DNA from: Dehalococcoidia bacterium
Lineage (GTDB): Bacteria > Chloroflexota > Dehalococcoidia > Dehalococcoidales > E44-bin46
DNA: 43,658 bases
Direction: 5' to 3'
Assembly: GCA_030605575.1 (NCBI GenBank)
Contig: JAUWIC010000016.1
Location: forward strand, 1 to 43,658
The notes below the pieces were generated by a model. It was given only the letters and a program-made list of their open reading frames with translations, made no database searches and was not told the DNA's origin. The translations under genes and the position numbers were made by a program. Below, piece by piece: positions 16,093 through 23,097 of the stretch. Numbering within the stretch: position 1 is the first letter of the stretch; every line of letters begins with the position of its first letter.

Positions 16093-17067
16093 ATGGACGT
16101 CATAGAGAGCATATTTGGCAAAGAACCAGGCAAAGTAGAGTTAGCCGACATTGATAATCTCATTCAGCAAAAAAGGGAAGAAGGACGCAACCTAGAATAC
16201 AAAGGGCCAGATATCCTTGGAAAACCCGAGCGGCTGTCTCAGTGGATTTCAGCGTTCTTGAACACAGATGGGGGATTAATCATTATCGGGGTTTGTGAGG
16301 ATGACCCAAAGAAAAAAGAAAAGGTTAGTGCTAGAATACTTCCGGTCAGAATAGAATTTGTCGGCAGCGAATATCCCAAGGAACGAGTAGAACAGTTAAT
16401 TTTTAGCAATATTCGTTCTTCGTCAGAACCTGACATAAGAGTCTATCCTGTCCGAGATGTCAGTGACTCTACTCGTGTCATATATCTTATCGAAGTCCCC
16501 CAGGGAGATAACCCTCCCTATCAGGCAGCTGACGATAAATACTACCGCAGGCTCAATGCTACGAAATATTCAATGTCTCACTCAGAAATTGCCGACTTTT
16601 TTGGTAGGAGAAGAAAACCTCGTCTGGTCGTACATTGTGAACTCATTAAAGTGAATATGGACGAATCGTGGTTTGACCTTAGAGTCTTTGTTGCTAACGA
16701 AGGGAAGGCAATAGCAAAGTATGCTACAGCCGTGATTTCGTTTCAAAATCTGGAGATTATGAAAGTCACGCAAGGCCCATCCCAGAGGATAGATGAACTC
16801 CGTGGCAATGTGCCAAGTCTTCAGTGGTCGTCTCATAATGTGGGTGTCATTCATCCTGCTCCTCCTAGACAAAGAATCTGGGAGATTAGGCTTACATTGA
16901 GAGAAGGCAAAGCGGTTGGTGTCATTATTTGGGATACAATTGCTGAAGACCAAGAGCACCTTAGAATGAGCACCAGCGTTGACCTTCTGCTTCTCGAGAG
17001 AGCAAAGTCTACTATGGAAATGGGACACAGTCTCCTATTAGAGAATATACCAGCCGCCACCATATAA
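16093..17067 (+). CDS. Schlafen/AlbA_2-domain protein
   Basis: The 324-residue protein carries an AlbA_2 (Schlafen-like, formerly divergent AAA_4) domain: EGRNLEYKGP (acidic motif), SQWISAFLNTDGGLIIIGV and a later DDKYYRRLNATKYSMS, covering about residues 20-170. The C-terminal half is a beta-rich region resembling an Ig-like or recognition domain. Schlafen-type domains act as RNA/tRNA nucleases or in transcriptional control, and bacterial forms are common in defence loci. ATG 16093 is chosen because GTGGAGG lies 8 bases upstream. It stands between two cargo-spacing repeats. Confidence 0.75.
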   Translation: MDVIESIFGKEPGKVELADIDNLIQQKREEGRNLEYKGPDILGKPERLSQWISAFLNTDGGLIIIGVCEDDPKKKEKVSARILPVRIEFVGSEYPKERVEQLIFSNIRSSSEPDIRVYPVRDVSDSTRVIYLIEVPQGDNPPYQAADDKYYRRLNATKYSMSHSEIADFFGRRRKPRLVVHCELIKVNMDESWFDLRVFVANEGKAIAKYATAVISFQNLEIMKVTQGPSQRIDELRGNVPSLQWSSHNVGVIHPAPPRQRIWEIRLTLREGKAVGVIIWDTIAEDQEHLRMSTSVDLLLLERAKSTMEMGHSLLLENIPAATI

Positions 17068-17071
17068 CACA

Positions 17072-17110
17072 GCATTATCTATCTGGTATCAATGGGGTTC
17101 GTGTCCCCCC
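17072..17110 (+). repeat. Cargo-spacing repeat, copy d (right part only)
   Basis: Begins GCATTATCTATCTGGTATCAATGGGGTTCGTG 4 bases after the AlbA_2 gene stop codon and ends in CCCCCC rather than GGGGG, as if its tail were inverted. The left TTTTTTGTATT part is missing. Confidence 0.6.
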
Positions 17111-17207
17111 ATCTGCATCCACTTTGCTTAACGCTTCAAACGTGTGTGCTTAACATGTAGCTACGAACAACGGATTGGTAATTCCTAGTCCTCTCAGTTT
17201 CAGGGTA

Positions 17208-17236
17208 TTGACAATACTGTCACAGCTACTTACACT
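17208..17236 (+). promoter_or_regulatory. Promoter of the HsdR-N-like gene
   Basis: TTGACA (17208-17213), a 17-base spacer and TACACT (17231-17236) lie 46 bases before the start codon. Confidence 0.55.
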
Positions 17237-17281
17237 ACCGAATATGGTAAACTAATGAAAAAAGAACGAAGAAGGTAAACA

Positions 17282-18034
17282 ATGATCAAACAAAAAATAG
17301 ACAAAGGAACGAAAAAAGCAATATTAGATACAAGAAAGCTAATAGAAGAACTTGCTAGGATGGATGGGAACGAGATGGAGACACGGACACGTGTGCGTCA
17401 TATCTTTGGAACACTTATGGGATACGACACCTTCAAGCATCTTACAGCTGAATATGCAATTCATACTTCTGGGGAAACCGTTCATTGTGACCTAGCAATC
17501 CAGCTCGACCGTAAAGAGGCGACTAAACCTGATTTTCTTATAGAAATAAAAAGGGTTGGTATTGACCTATCATCTAAGACCATTAGGCAGGCATCATCTT
17601 ATGCCATTGACGTAGGTTGTGAATGGGTACTGTTGACCAACAGCAAAGAATGGCGACTTTATCACATCTCATTTACCAAACCACCACAGACCAAACTGAT
17701 TGCTTCTTGGAATATCATCAGTGACACCCCTGCAGTGTTAGCCGAGAAATTTGGTCTTGTCAGCTACAAGAGCATTAAAAAGGGTAGCCTAGCAAAGTTA
17801 TGGGAAAAGAGCAATGTACTAAGCAAGCATAACATACTGGAAGCTATCCTATCAGAAGGGTCAATAATATTGGTGCGACGCCATCTAAAGAAATCAACCG
17901 ATATTACGGTTTCTCCCGAAGACATTGTTGGGGCTGTCCGACAACTGTTAAATGAAGCATCAGTTGCTGAAATGGAGAGAATTAAGATATCTCTACCTGT
18001 GAAGAAGCAACACAAGAAAAGTACTACAACCTAA
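17282..18034 (+). CDS. Stand-alone type I restriction HsdR-N-like nuclease
   Basis: The 250-residue protein matches the HSDR_N_2 pattern: an N-terminal helical part with TRVRHIFGTLMGYD, then the PD-(D/E)XK nuclease core CDLAIQL ... KPDFLIEIKRVG (residues about 62-97) with Asp and Glu-x-Lys in place, and ASSYAIDVGCEWVLLTNSKEWRLY. The helicase and translocase parts of a full HsdR are absent. Such small proteins occur as orphans in mobile elements and may cut or sense DNA. The ATG at 17282 follows AGAAGGT; a TTGACA-17-TACACT promoter lies 46 bases upstream. Confidence 0.75.
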   Translation: MIKQKIDKGTKKAILDTRKLIEELARMDGNEMETRTRVRHIFGTLMGYDTFKHLTAEYAIHTSGETVHCDLAIQLDRKEATKPDFLIEIKRVGIDLSSKTIRQASSYAIDVGCEWVLLTNSKEWRLYHISFTKPPQTKLIASWNIISDTPAVLAEKFGLVSYKSIKKGSLAKLWEKSNVLSKHNILEAILSEGSIILVRRHLKKSTDITVSPEDIVGAVRQLLNEASVAEMERIKISLPVKKQHKKSTTT

Positions 18035-18108
18035 CGTGACTTGCCTCCAGTAGTTAATCCAGACATAGTGCTCAACTGTGGATTGAGTCCTTAGTCCTCA
18101 TTGACCTA

Positions 18109-18201
18109 TTAAAGCAGTCCCTTATAGAGCTTCAAGCTATCCTCAAACCTTACTGACCTAGTGTATCTCAGCACCATGTCTAGGCTTTCCCAGCCACCTA
18201 G
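18109..18201 (-). pseudogene. Vestigial integrase C-terminal tail
   Basis: Directly after and in frame with the integrase stop codon TGA (18204-18202), the minus strand reads LGGWESLDMVLRYTRS, continues VRFEDSLKLYKGLL and then stops. This is a second copy of the tyrosine-recombinase catalytic tail, containing the tyrosine nucleophile (RYTRS). It is about 90% identical at DNA level to the remnant at 38.1 kb and less similar to the tail of the intact integrase, so it is a leftover of an older integrase gene. Confidence 0.75.
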
Positions 18202-18957
18202 TCAGCCATGAGAGTTCACCATGCGATAAACACCCAAAGCATCGTCAAAGGTGAGTGATTTGGAGTAACGCTCCACCATTGTGATATTCTCCCACCCCCC
18301 TAGAGTCTGGACTACACGGGTAGATAAGCCAATCTTCACATTGTGAACACAGAAACCTCGTCTAAATGAATGTGCATTACACTGAAGACCACTTTGAGCC
18401 TTAAGTCGCTTCAACATTGTTTGAGCACCACCTTTGTTGAGTTCAAAGCTATCGTGCTCGGCAAACCACTTATTTATCAGACCGTTACCAGCAAGACACT
18501 TACGATAACGATTACCCTTGCCCAATACAATAACTGTGCCTTCCTGCCAATTGAAATCTCTTGCCCTTACATTGATAGCTTCTGATAGTCTCATTCCCGA
18601 ATACCACAATAAGCTGATAAGGGCTTTATCCCGTTCACAATGGCAGTGCTTGAGTAACACTTCAAGTTGCTCCTTGCTAACGGCAGGTAGCAGTTTCTTT
18701 TGTGTCTTTGGCGGAGATACTTTGCTAATAGGATTATCAGGGATATGCCCATTCTGATAAAGCCAGTTACAAAGTGCTCTGAGACACGAGTAGAACTTGA
18801 GCTTGCCATTATGACATGATAGACTATTGAGGTATTGGGTTATCCCCTCAGCAGTCAAGGGATAACCGATAAAGCCAGTGAGAGTGTAATGATAGCTTTC
18901 AACAGTCCTTTGACTGATACCTTGAGGACGGGATTCAAGGAACTTATCAAACAGCAC
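18202..18957 (-). CDS. Tyrosine recombinase / integrase of the tRNA-Glu element
   Basis: This is a site-specific recombinase that presumably inserts and excises the element at tRNA-Glu. After a short N-terminal core-binding domain the catalytic set is complete: Arg in YSGMRLSEAI, Lys in VLGKGNRYRK, HSFRRG (HxxR), GGW in place of GH, and the tyrosine in VERYSKS. The frame is open back into the tRNA; GTG 18957 is the first start clear of the att repeat, but TTG or GTG starts inside the tRNA (up to 19050) are possible. It lies beside the intact tRNA with its 5' end at the att site, as usual for such elements. Confidence 0.9.
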   Translation of the reverse strand: MLFDKFLESRPQGISQRTVESYHYTLTGFIGYPLTAEGITQYLNSLSCHNGKLKFYSCLRALCNWLYQNGHIPDNPISKVSPPKTQKKLLPAVSKEQLEVLLKHCHCERDKALISLLWYSGMRLSEAINVRARDFNWQEGTVIVLGKGNRYRKCLAGNGLINKWFAEHDSFELNKGGAQTMLKRLKAQSGLQCNAHSFRRGFCVHNVKIGLSTRVVQTLGGWENITMVERYSKSLTFDDALGVYRMVNSHG

Positions 18958-18997
18958 TTTTGTGAACTTTTGTGAACTTTTATCACCTGTTACGTGT

Positions 18998-19044
18998 GTG
19001 GCGCATTCGTCTAGTGGCTTAGGACACCTCCCTCTCAAGGAGGA
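18998..19044 (+). repeat. attR: 47-bp repeat inside intact tRNA-Glu
   Basis: Identical to 10865-10911. It covers the first 45 bases of the tRNA plus two bases upstream. Recombination has kept the tRNA whole on this side. Confidence 0.92.
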
Positions 19045-19076
19045 GATCACCGGTTCGAATCCGGTATGCGCTACCA
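19000..19076 (+). tRNA. tRNA-Glu(CTC)
   Basis: Acceptor arms GGCGCAT and ATGCGCT pair (one G-T). The anticodon arm CCTCC-CTCTCAA-GGAGG gives anticodon CTC, and the T arm is ACCGG-TTCGAAT-CCGGT. A CCA end is encoded, unlike in the other tRNAs of the window. Its upstream region now comes from the mobile element. Confidence 0.93.
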
Positions 19077-19117
19077 GTTAAATTTATGTGGCATAGTCTT
19101 GTATTTAAGGAGGCTCT

Positions 19118-19966
19118 ATGTCAGACAGGATAAAGATGGCGGCGGTTCAAATGGAGCCGGGGCTGATGAAAATCGGGGAGAATCTGGAAAGTATGGTTAG
19201 CGCAGTTAGAGAAGCCGCCGATAACCAGGCTAACCTGATAGTGTTTCCTGAGTGTAGCCTGACCGGTTATGTCTTTTCCAGCCGCCGAGAGGCACTGTCT
19301 TTTGCTGAAACCTTACCCGGACCCAGTACTGAAAGAATTGCTTCCCTCTGCCAGGAGCTCAAAACCTATGTTATCTTTGGTCTTCTGGAAAAGGAGGGCG
19401 ACAGATTATTTAATGCGGCGGCGTTGGTCGGACCTCAGGGGCTTATCGCCGGGTATAGAAAGAATCATCTCCCTTTTTTGGGAGTTGACCGCTTCGTGGA
19501 CATTGGCGATAGGCCTTTTCAGGTACATCAGACCCCGATAGGTAACATAGGTCTGCTGATTTGCTATGATATTGCCTTTCCCGAGAGCTCAAGGGTTATG
19601 ACCTTACTGGGAGCTGATGTATTAGCCCTGTCCACCAACTTCCCTCGGGGTCGGGGGGAAAAGTACACTCATGTCATTATTGCCCGAGCCTTTGAGAACC
19701 GGGTTCATGTGGTATCAGCCAACCGGGTTGGCAGTGAGAGGGGCTACTCATTTGCCGGGCTGAGTGAAATCGTTGATGCCTCTGGGGAAATCCTAAGCCT
19801 GGCCAGTCCCGATAAGGAAGAAATCATATATGGTGAGGTCAGTCTAGACTCAGCGCGACAAAAACATGTCACCGTTATACCCGGTGAGTTTGAGCTAGAT
19901 TTTATAAACGACCGTCGCCCTGAGCTATATGATGTGATTACCAGGAGAAAAGGCGGTAATTCTTAA
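19118..19966 (+). CDS. Carbon-nitrogen hydrolase (nitrilase superfamily)
   Basis: The 282-residue amidase-like enzyme has the complete catalytic triad: Glu in LIVFPECSLTGY (about residue 46), Lys in YRKNHLPF (about residue 119) and Cys in IGLLICYDIAFPE (about residue 152). The family cleaves amides such as N-carbamoyl amino acids or omega-amides; the substrate cannot be assigned. The ATG is preceded by AAGGAGGC. The gene stands alone between tRNA-Glu and the promoter of the tRNA-tuf operon. Confidence 0.88.
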   Translation: MSDRIKMAAVQMEPGLMKIGENLESMVSAVREAADNQANLIVFPECSLTGYVFSSRREALSFAETLPGPSTERIASLCQELKTYVIFGLLEKEGDRLFNAAALVGPQGLIAGYRKNHLPFLGVDRFVDIGDRPFQVHQTPIGNIGLLICYDIAFPESSRVMTLLGADVLALSTNFPRGRGEKYTHVIIARAFENRVHVVSANRVGSERGYSFAGLSEIVDASGEILSLASPDKEEIIYGEVSLDSARQKHVTVIPGEFELDFINDRRPELYDVITRRKGGNS

Positions 19967-19983
19967 GGGGGCCAACTGTAAGC

Positions 19984-20012
19984 TTGACTTTTCTCTCTCA
20001 CATTTTTATAAT
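19984..20012 (+). promoter_or_regulatory. Promoter of the tRNA-tuf operon
   Basis: TTGACT (19984-19989), a 17-base spacer and TATAAT (20007-20012) form a strong promoter 43 bases before tRNA-Thr. A further TATAAT at 20294-20299 just before the third tRNA may be a secondary -10 element, although no well-spaced -35 is seen. Confidence 0.8.
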
Positions 20013-20054
20013 ATTTTAGTTGACTAGCTTTTGGGAGAAGCTTCGAGAGGTGGT

Positions 20055-20127
20055 GCCCGAGTAGCGCAATGGTAGCGCAACCGACTTGTAATCGGTAGGT
20101 TAGTGGGTTCGAATCCCCTCTCGGGCT
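20055..20127 (+). tRNA. tRNA-Thr(TGT)
   Basis: Acceptor GCCCGAG/CTCGGGC, anticodon arm ACCGA-CTTGTAA-TCGGT with anticodon TGT, T arm containing GGGTTCGAATCCC. CCA not encoded. First gene of the tuf transcript. Confidence 0.94.
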
Positions 20128-20155
20128 GGGTTACTTAGTTTTGGTGGTTATACGG

Positions 20156-20240
20156 GGAGGGGTGCCGGAGTGGTTAATCGGAGCAGTCTGTAAAATTGCC
20201 GCCTGAAAGGGCTACGCAGGTTCAAATCCTGCCCCCTCCA
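20156..20240 (+). tRNA. tRNA-Tyr(GTA)
   Basis: A class II tRNA with a long variable arm (CCGCCTGAAAGGGCT region). Acceptor GGAGGGG/CCCCTCC, anticodon loop CTGTAAA with anticodon GTA, T arm GCAGG-TTCAAAT-CCTGC. Confidence 0.93.
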
Positions 20241-20308
20241 CTATAGTTTAACCATGGTAGAGCTTTGACTAGACACCGAGTTATAAAAATCGGTATAATA
20301 AGACCAAC

Positions 20309-20381
20309 GCCCACATAGCTCAGCAGGAAGAGCACGTTCTTGGTAAGAACGGGGTCACCAGTTCGAATCTGGTTGTGGGCT
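20309..20381 (+). tRNA. tRNA-Thr(GGT)
   Basis: Acceptor GCCCACA/TGTGGGC, anticodon arm CGTTC-TTGGTAA-GAACG with anticodon GGT. It lies 19 bases before tuf. The Thr-Tyr-Thr-tuf order is a widely conserved bacterial arrangement, here without the usual tRNA-Gly and tRNA-Trp. Confidence 0.94.
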
Positions 20382-20400
20382 TAGGTAAAGGGGGTTAGAA

Positions 20401-21603
20401 ATGGCAAAAAAGAAGTTTGAGCGGACTAAGCCACATTGCAATGTGGGCACTATCGGTCATGTTGACCATGGGAAAACAGTTTTGACCTCAGCGATAACCA
20501 AGGTGTTATCAACGATAGGGTCTACTGGATTTCGCTCGTTTGAGAGTATTGATAATGCACCCGAGGAGAAGGCACGAGGACTAACTATCGCTATTGCTCA
20601 TGTTGAGTATGAGACAGAGAAGCGGCATTATGCTCATATAGACTGTCCGGGACACGCCGACTTTATTAAGAATATGATAACCGGGGCGGCCCAGATGGAT
20701 GGGGCTATATTGGTGGTGAGTGCCCCTGATGGGCCTATGCCTCAGACCAGGGAACATGTCTTATTAGCTCGTCAGGTGGAGGTTCCGTATATTGTAGTTG
20801 CCCTCAATAAGGTTGATTTGATGGAGGATGAGGAGCTTCTGGAACTGGTAGAGATGGAGGTAAGGGAACTGCTTAATAAATATGAGTTCCCTGGGGATGA
20901 GATACCAGTGGTGAGAGTGAGTGGGCTTAAGGCTGGTGAGTGTGGTTGCGGTAAGAGAGAATGTCAATGGTGTGGCAGCGTCTGGAAGCTGCTGGATGCT
21001 GTAGATAGCTATATTCCTATTCCCAAGCGAGCCAAAGACCAGCCATTTTTGATGCCGGTAGAGGATGTCTTTAGCATTAAAGGTCGGGGCACGGTGCCCA
21101 CAGGTAGGGTTGAGAGGGGTGTGATTAAGCCCGGGGACGAGGTTGAGATAGTCGGCTTACATCATGAGCCCCGTAAGACAGTGGTTACCAGCCTGGAGAT
21201 GTTCCACAAGATTCTGGATGAAGCTGAGCCGGGTGATGCCGTTGGCTGCTTGCTAAGAGGTATAGACCGGGACGAGGTAGAAAGAGGACAGGTGATAGCT
21301 GCCCCTGGTTCTATTAAACCACATACCTATGCTGATGCTGAGGTCTATGTATTGAGTAAGGAGGAGGGAGGGAGGCACACCCCCTTCTTTACCGGCTATA
21401 AACCCCAATTTTATATCAGGACGACAGATGTTACCGGCGAGATTGCACTACCAGAAGGGGTGGAGATGGTTATGCCTGGTGATAATATAACCATGAAGGT
21501 AAAACTCATTTATCCTGTAGCCTTGGAGAAAGGCTTGCGTTTTGCTATTAGGGAGGGGGGTAAAACAGTAGGTGCTGGCACGTTTAGCCGCATTATAGAG
21601 TGA
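20401..21603 (+). CDS. tuf: Elongation factor Tu with a four-cysteine insert
   Basis: EF-Tu delivers aminoacyl-tRNA to the ribosome. The 400 residues include [16 protein letters not shown] and NKVD GTPase motifs and complete domains 2 and 3 ending in FSRIIE. Switch I reads [17 protein letters not shown] instead of the common ERGITI. Between the G domain and the linker to domain 2 there is a cysteine motif, C181-x-C183 ... C188-x-x-C191 ([13 protein letters not shown]), where most EF-Tu proteins have a short acidic loop; it could bind zinc or iron. The ATG has GGGGG upstream. Cotranscribed with the tRNAs before it and rpmG after it. Confidence 0.97.
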   Translation: MAKKKFERTKPHCNVGTIGHVDHGKTVLTSAITKVLSTIGSTGFRSFESIDNAPEEKARGLTIAIAHVEYETEKRHYAHIDCPGHADFIKNMITGAAQMDGAILVVSAPDGPMPQTREHVLLARQVEVPYIVVALNKVDLMEDEELLELVEMEVRELLNKYEFPGDEIPVVRVSGLKAGECGCGKRECQWCGSVWKLLDAVDSYIPIPKRAKDQPFLMPVEDVFSIKGRGTVPTGRVERGVIKPGDEVEIVGLHHEPRKTVVTSLEMFHKILDEAEPGDAVGCLLRGIDRDEVERGQVIAAPGSIKPHTYADAEVYVLSKEEGGRHTPFFTGYKPQFYIRTTDVTGEIALPEGVEMVMPGDNITMKVKLIYPVALEKGLRFAIREGGKTVGAGTFSRIIE

Positions 21604-21604
21604 T

Positions 21605-21772
21605 ATGGCTAGGAAAGCTGAAGCCAGGGTTATAATTCATCTTGCCTGTACTGAGTGCAAGCAGAGGACATATACTACTACTAAGAATAGAAGAAATGAC
21701 CCCCAACGATTAGAGCTTAGAAAATACTGCCCCCGATGTCGTGCTTATCGACTCCATAGAGAGATAAAATAG
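21605..21772 (+). CDS. rpmG: 50S ribosomal protein L33
   Basis: The 55-residue frame starts at ATG 21605, one base after the tuf stop. It shows CTECKQRTY and [11 protein letters not shown], the two CxxC pairs of a zinc-containing L33, and ends in the usual basic tail. Position between tuf and secE is conserved in many bacteria. Confidence 0.95.
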   Translation: MARKAEARVIIHLACTECKQRTYTTTKNRRNDPQRLELRKYCPRCRAYRLHREIK

Positions 21773-21807
21773 GGCTATGCGACTAAGAAGTAGGTGAGAT
21801 TCCTTCA

Positions 21808-22020
21808 ATGACATATCATACTACCAAGCGAGGCGGTTCAAGATTTAGAATCTTTGGCGAGGTTATCACCGAGTTAAAGAAGGTAGTTTGGCTTCCCAAA
21901 CGAGAAGTTGCCTATTTGACAGTTATAGTGCTGATTGTTTGTATCATCGCTGGTCTAGCTCTAGGGTTCATTGATATTGGTTTTGCTGACTTTGCCAGTA
22001 AATTCTTTTTGGGTGGATAG
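21808..22020 (+). CDS. secE: Preprotein translocase subunit SecE
   Basis: The 70-residue protein has the amphipathic helix FGEVITELKKVVWLPKREV followed by one membrane segment (YLTVIVLIVCIIAGLALGFI), the minimal single-span SecE. It is part of the SecYEG channel in the inner membrane. It lies in the conserved rpmG-secE-nusG order. Confidence 0.94.
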   Translation: MTYHTTKRGGSRFRIFGEVITELKKVVWLPKREVAYLTVIVLIVCIIAGLALGFIDIGFADFASKFFLGG

Positions 22021-22110
22021 AAGCTTATTGGTTCCAGGTTGGGCTGAAGCGTCATCATCCAGGGGGGATATTGCGTTTTCCCCAAAATCTTTACCTAAGT
22101 GAGGGCATTA

Positions 22111-22641
22111 ATGGAGGAGCCAAAATCTTGGTTTGTAATTCATACCTATTCCGGGTATGAAGAACGAGTTAAGAAGAATTTAGAGCAACGTATTAAGTTT
22201 ATGGATTCTGAGGGCGAGGTCTCTCAGGTGGTTATACCTACTGAGGACGAGATTGAGGTTAGAAGTGGGCAGAGGCGGACGGTGACCAAGAAGATATTGC
22301 CCGGTTATGTCCTGGTTCAAATGAAGATGAGCGACCAGAGCTGGAAAGTAGTACGTAATACCCCTGGTGTCACTGGTTTTGTTGGTAGTGGCAATAAACC
22401 GGTTCCGTTGCGGGAGGAGGAAGTTGGCCGGATTTTGAAACAGATGGAAGCTGAAGCCCCCAGGCTTAGAATTGGCTTTCGGGAGGGGCAGAGTATTCGG
22501 GTGGTTGACGGTCCGTTTATTGATTTTATCGGGGTGGTGGACAGTATAAATTCGGGGAAGGGTAAAGTTAGGGTGCTGTTATCCCTTTTTGGGCGTGAAA
22601 CGCCGGTGGAGCTTGACTTCTTGCAGGTGGAGAAGCTTTAG
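22111..22641 (+). CDS. nusG: Transcription antitermination factor NusG
   Basis: The 176-residue protein has an NGN domain starting WFVIHTYSGYEERVKKNL and the motif KKILPGYVLVQM, and a C-terminal KOW domain (VDGPFIDFIGVVDSIN ... KVRVLLSLFGRETPVELDF). It links RNA polymerase to Rho or ribosomes. ATG 22111 gives the usual N-terminus and has GTGAGGG upstream; a GTG at 22099 would add four residues. Confidence 0.95.
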   Translation: MEEPKSWFVIHTYSGYEERVKKNLEQRIKFMDSEGEVSQVVIPTEDEIEVRSGQRRTVTKKILPGYVLVQMKMSDQSWKVVRNTPGVTGFVGSGNKPVPLREEEVGRILKQMEAEAPRLRIGFREGQSIRVVDGPFIDFIGVVDSINSGKGKVRVLLSLFGRETPVELDFLQVEKL

Positions 22642-22660
22642 GCTCTCTTAGGAGACACAG

Positions 22661-23083
22661 GTGACGAAAAAGATAAAAGCCGTGATTAAATTGCAGATTC
22701 CCGCCGGTAAGGCCAATCCAGCCCCTCCGGTAGGTCCAGCTTTAGGTCAGCACGGGATTAATATTATGGCCTTCTGTAAGGAGTACAACGAGCGTACTTC
22801 CTCTCAGGCGGGGTCTATTATTCCAGCTGAAATAACCGTCTTTGATGATAGGTCATTTACGTTTATTACTAAAACACCGCCAACTACTGATTTGCTGAAG
22901 CAGGCATTAGGTGTGGAAAAGGGTTCTGGCGATACTGGTCGTGAAAAAATAGGCAAGCTGTCCCGGGATAAGCTTCGTGAGATAGCTCAGCTTAAGGCTA
23001 AGGACCTGAATGCGACTAGTATTGAGGGGGCAGAGCGAATCATTGAGGGCACAGCCCGGAGTATGGGGATTGAGATAGAGTGA
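22661..23083 (+). CDS. rplK: 50S ribosomal protein L11
   Basis: At 140 residues, L11 is full length: [20 protein letters not shown] and [15 protein letters not shown] in the N-terminal domain, [14 protein letters not shown] in the linker, and the rRNA-binding C-terminal domain. The start is GTG with GGAGACACAG upstream. It is normally followed directly by rplA; here four unrelated genes intervene. Confidence 0.97.
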   Translation: MTKKIKAVIKLQIPAGKANPAPPVGPALGQHGINIMAFCKEYNERTSSQAGSIIPAEITVFDDRSFTFITKTPPTTDLLKQALGVEKGSGDTGREKIGKLSRDKLREIAQLKAKDLNATSIEGAERIIEGTARSMGIEIE

Positions 23084-23097
23084 CAGGAGGGGCTGTT

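Larger units (their letters stand above)
10865..19044. mobile_element. Integrative element in tRNA-Glu(CTC)
   Basis: The element is bounded by a perfect 47-bp direct repeat (10865-10911 and 18998-19044) equal to the 5' half of tRNA-Glu through the anticodon arm. The right copy belongs to the complete tRNA. It carries, left to right, divergent Xre regulators, a small cysteine protein, an ATPase with a nonsense codon, five cargo genes and a tyrosine integrase next to the right end. No conjugation or capsid genes are present, so it is likely mobilised by a helper or is a minimal integrative plasmid or satellite. Cargo base composition is visibly more AT-rich than the flanks. Confidence 0.88.

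Noticed and set aside
16582-17028. 148-codon minus-strand frame opposite the AlbA_2 gene
   Set aside because: Composition is atypical and it overlaps the well-supported AlbA_2 gene; treated as chance.
14026-17110. Integron attC sites
   Set aside because: The repeats lack the imperfect palindrome with R and L boxes expected for attC, and no integron integrase is present.
13962-17281. CRISPR array
   Set aside because: The cargo-spacing repeats are long, imperfect, separated by whole genes and lack regular spacers.
18998-19050. Integrase N-terminus beginning inside tRNA-Glu
   Set aside because: The frame is open into the tRNA, but the shared peptide with the left Xre protein is simply antisense tRNA. 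A start at GTG 18957 is more likely, though not proven.
21773-21807. tRNA-Trp between rpmG and secE
   Set aside because: This tRNA is common at this place in bacteria, but the 35-base gap is too short and shows no cloverleaf.
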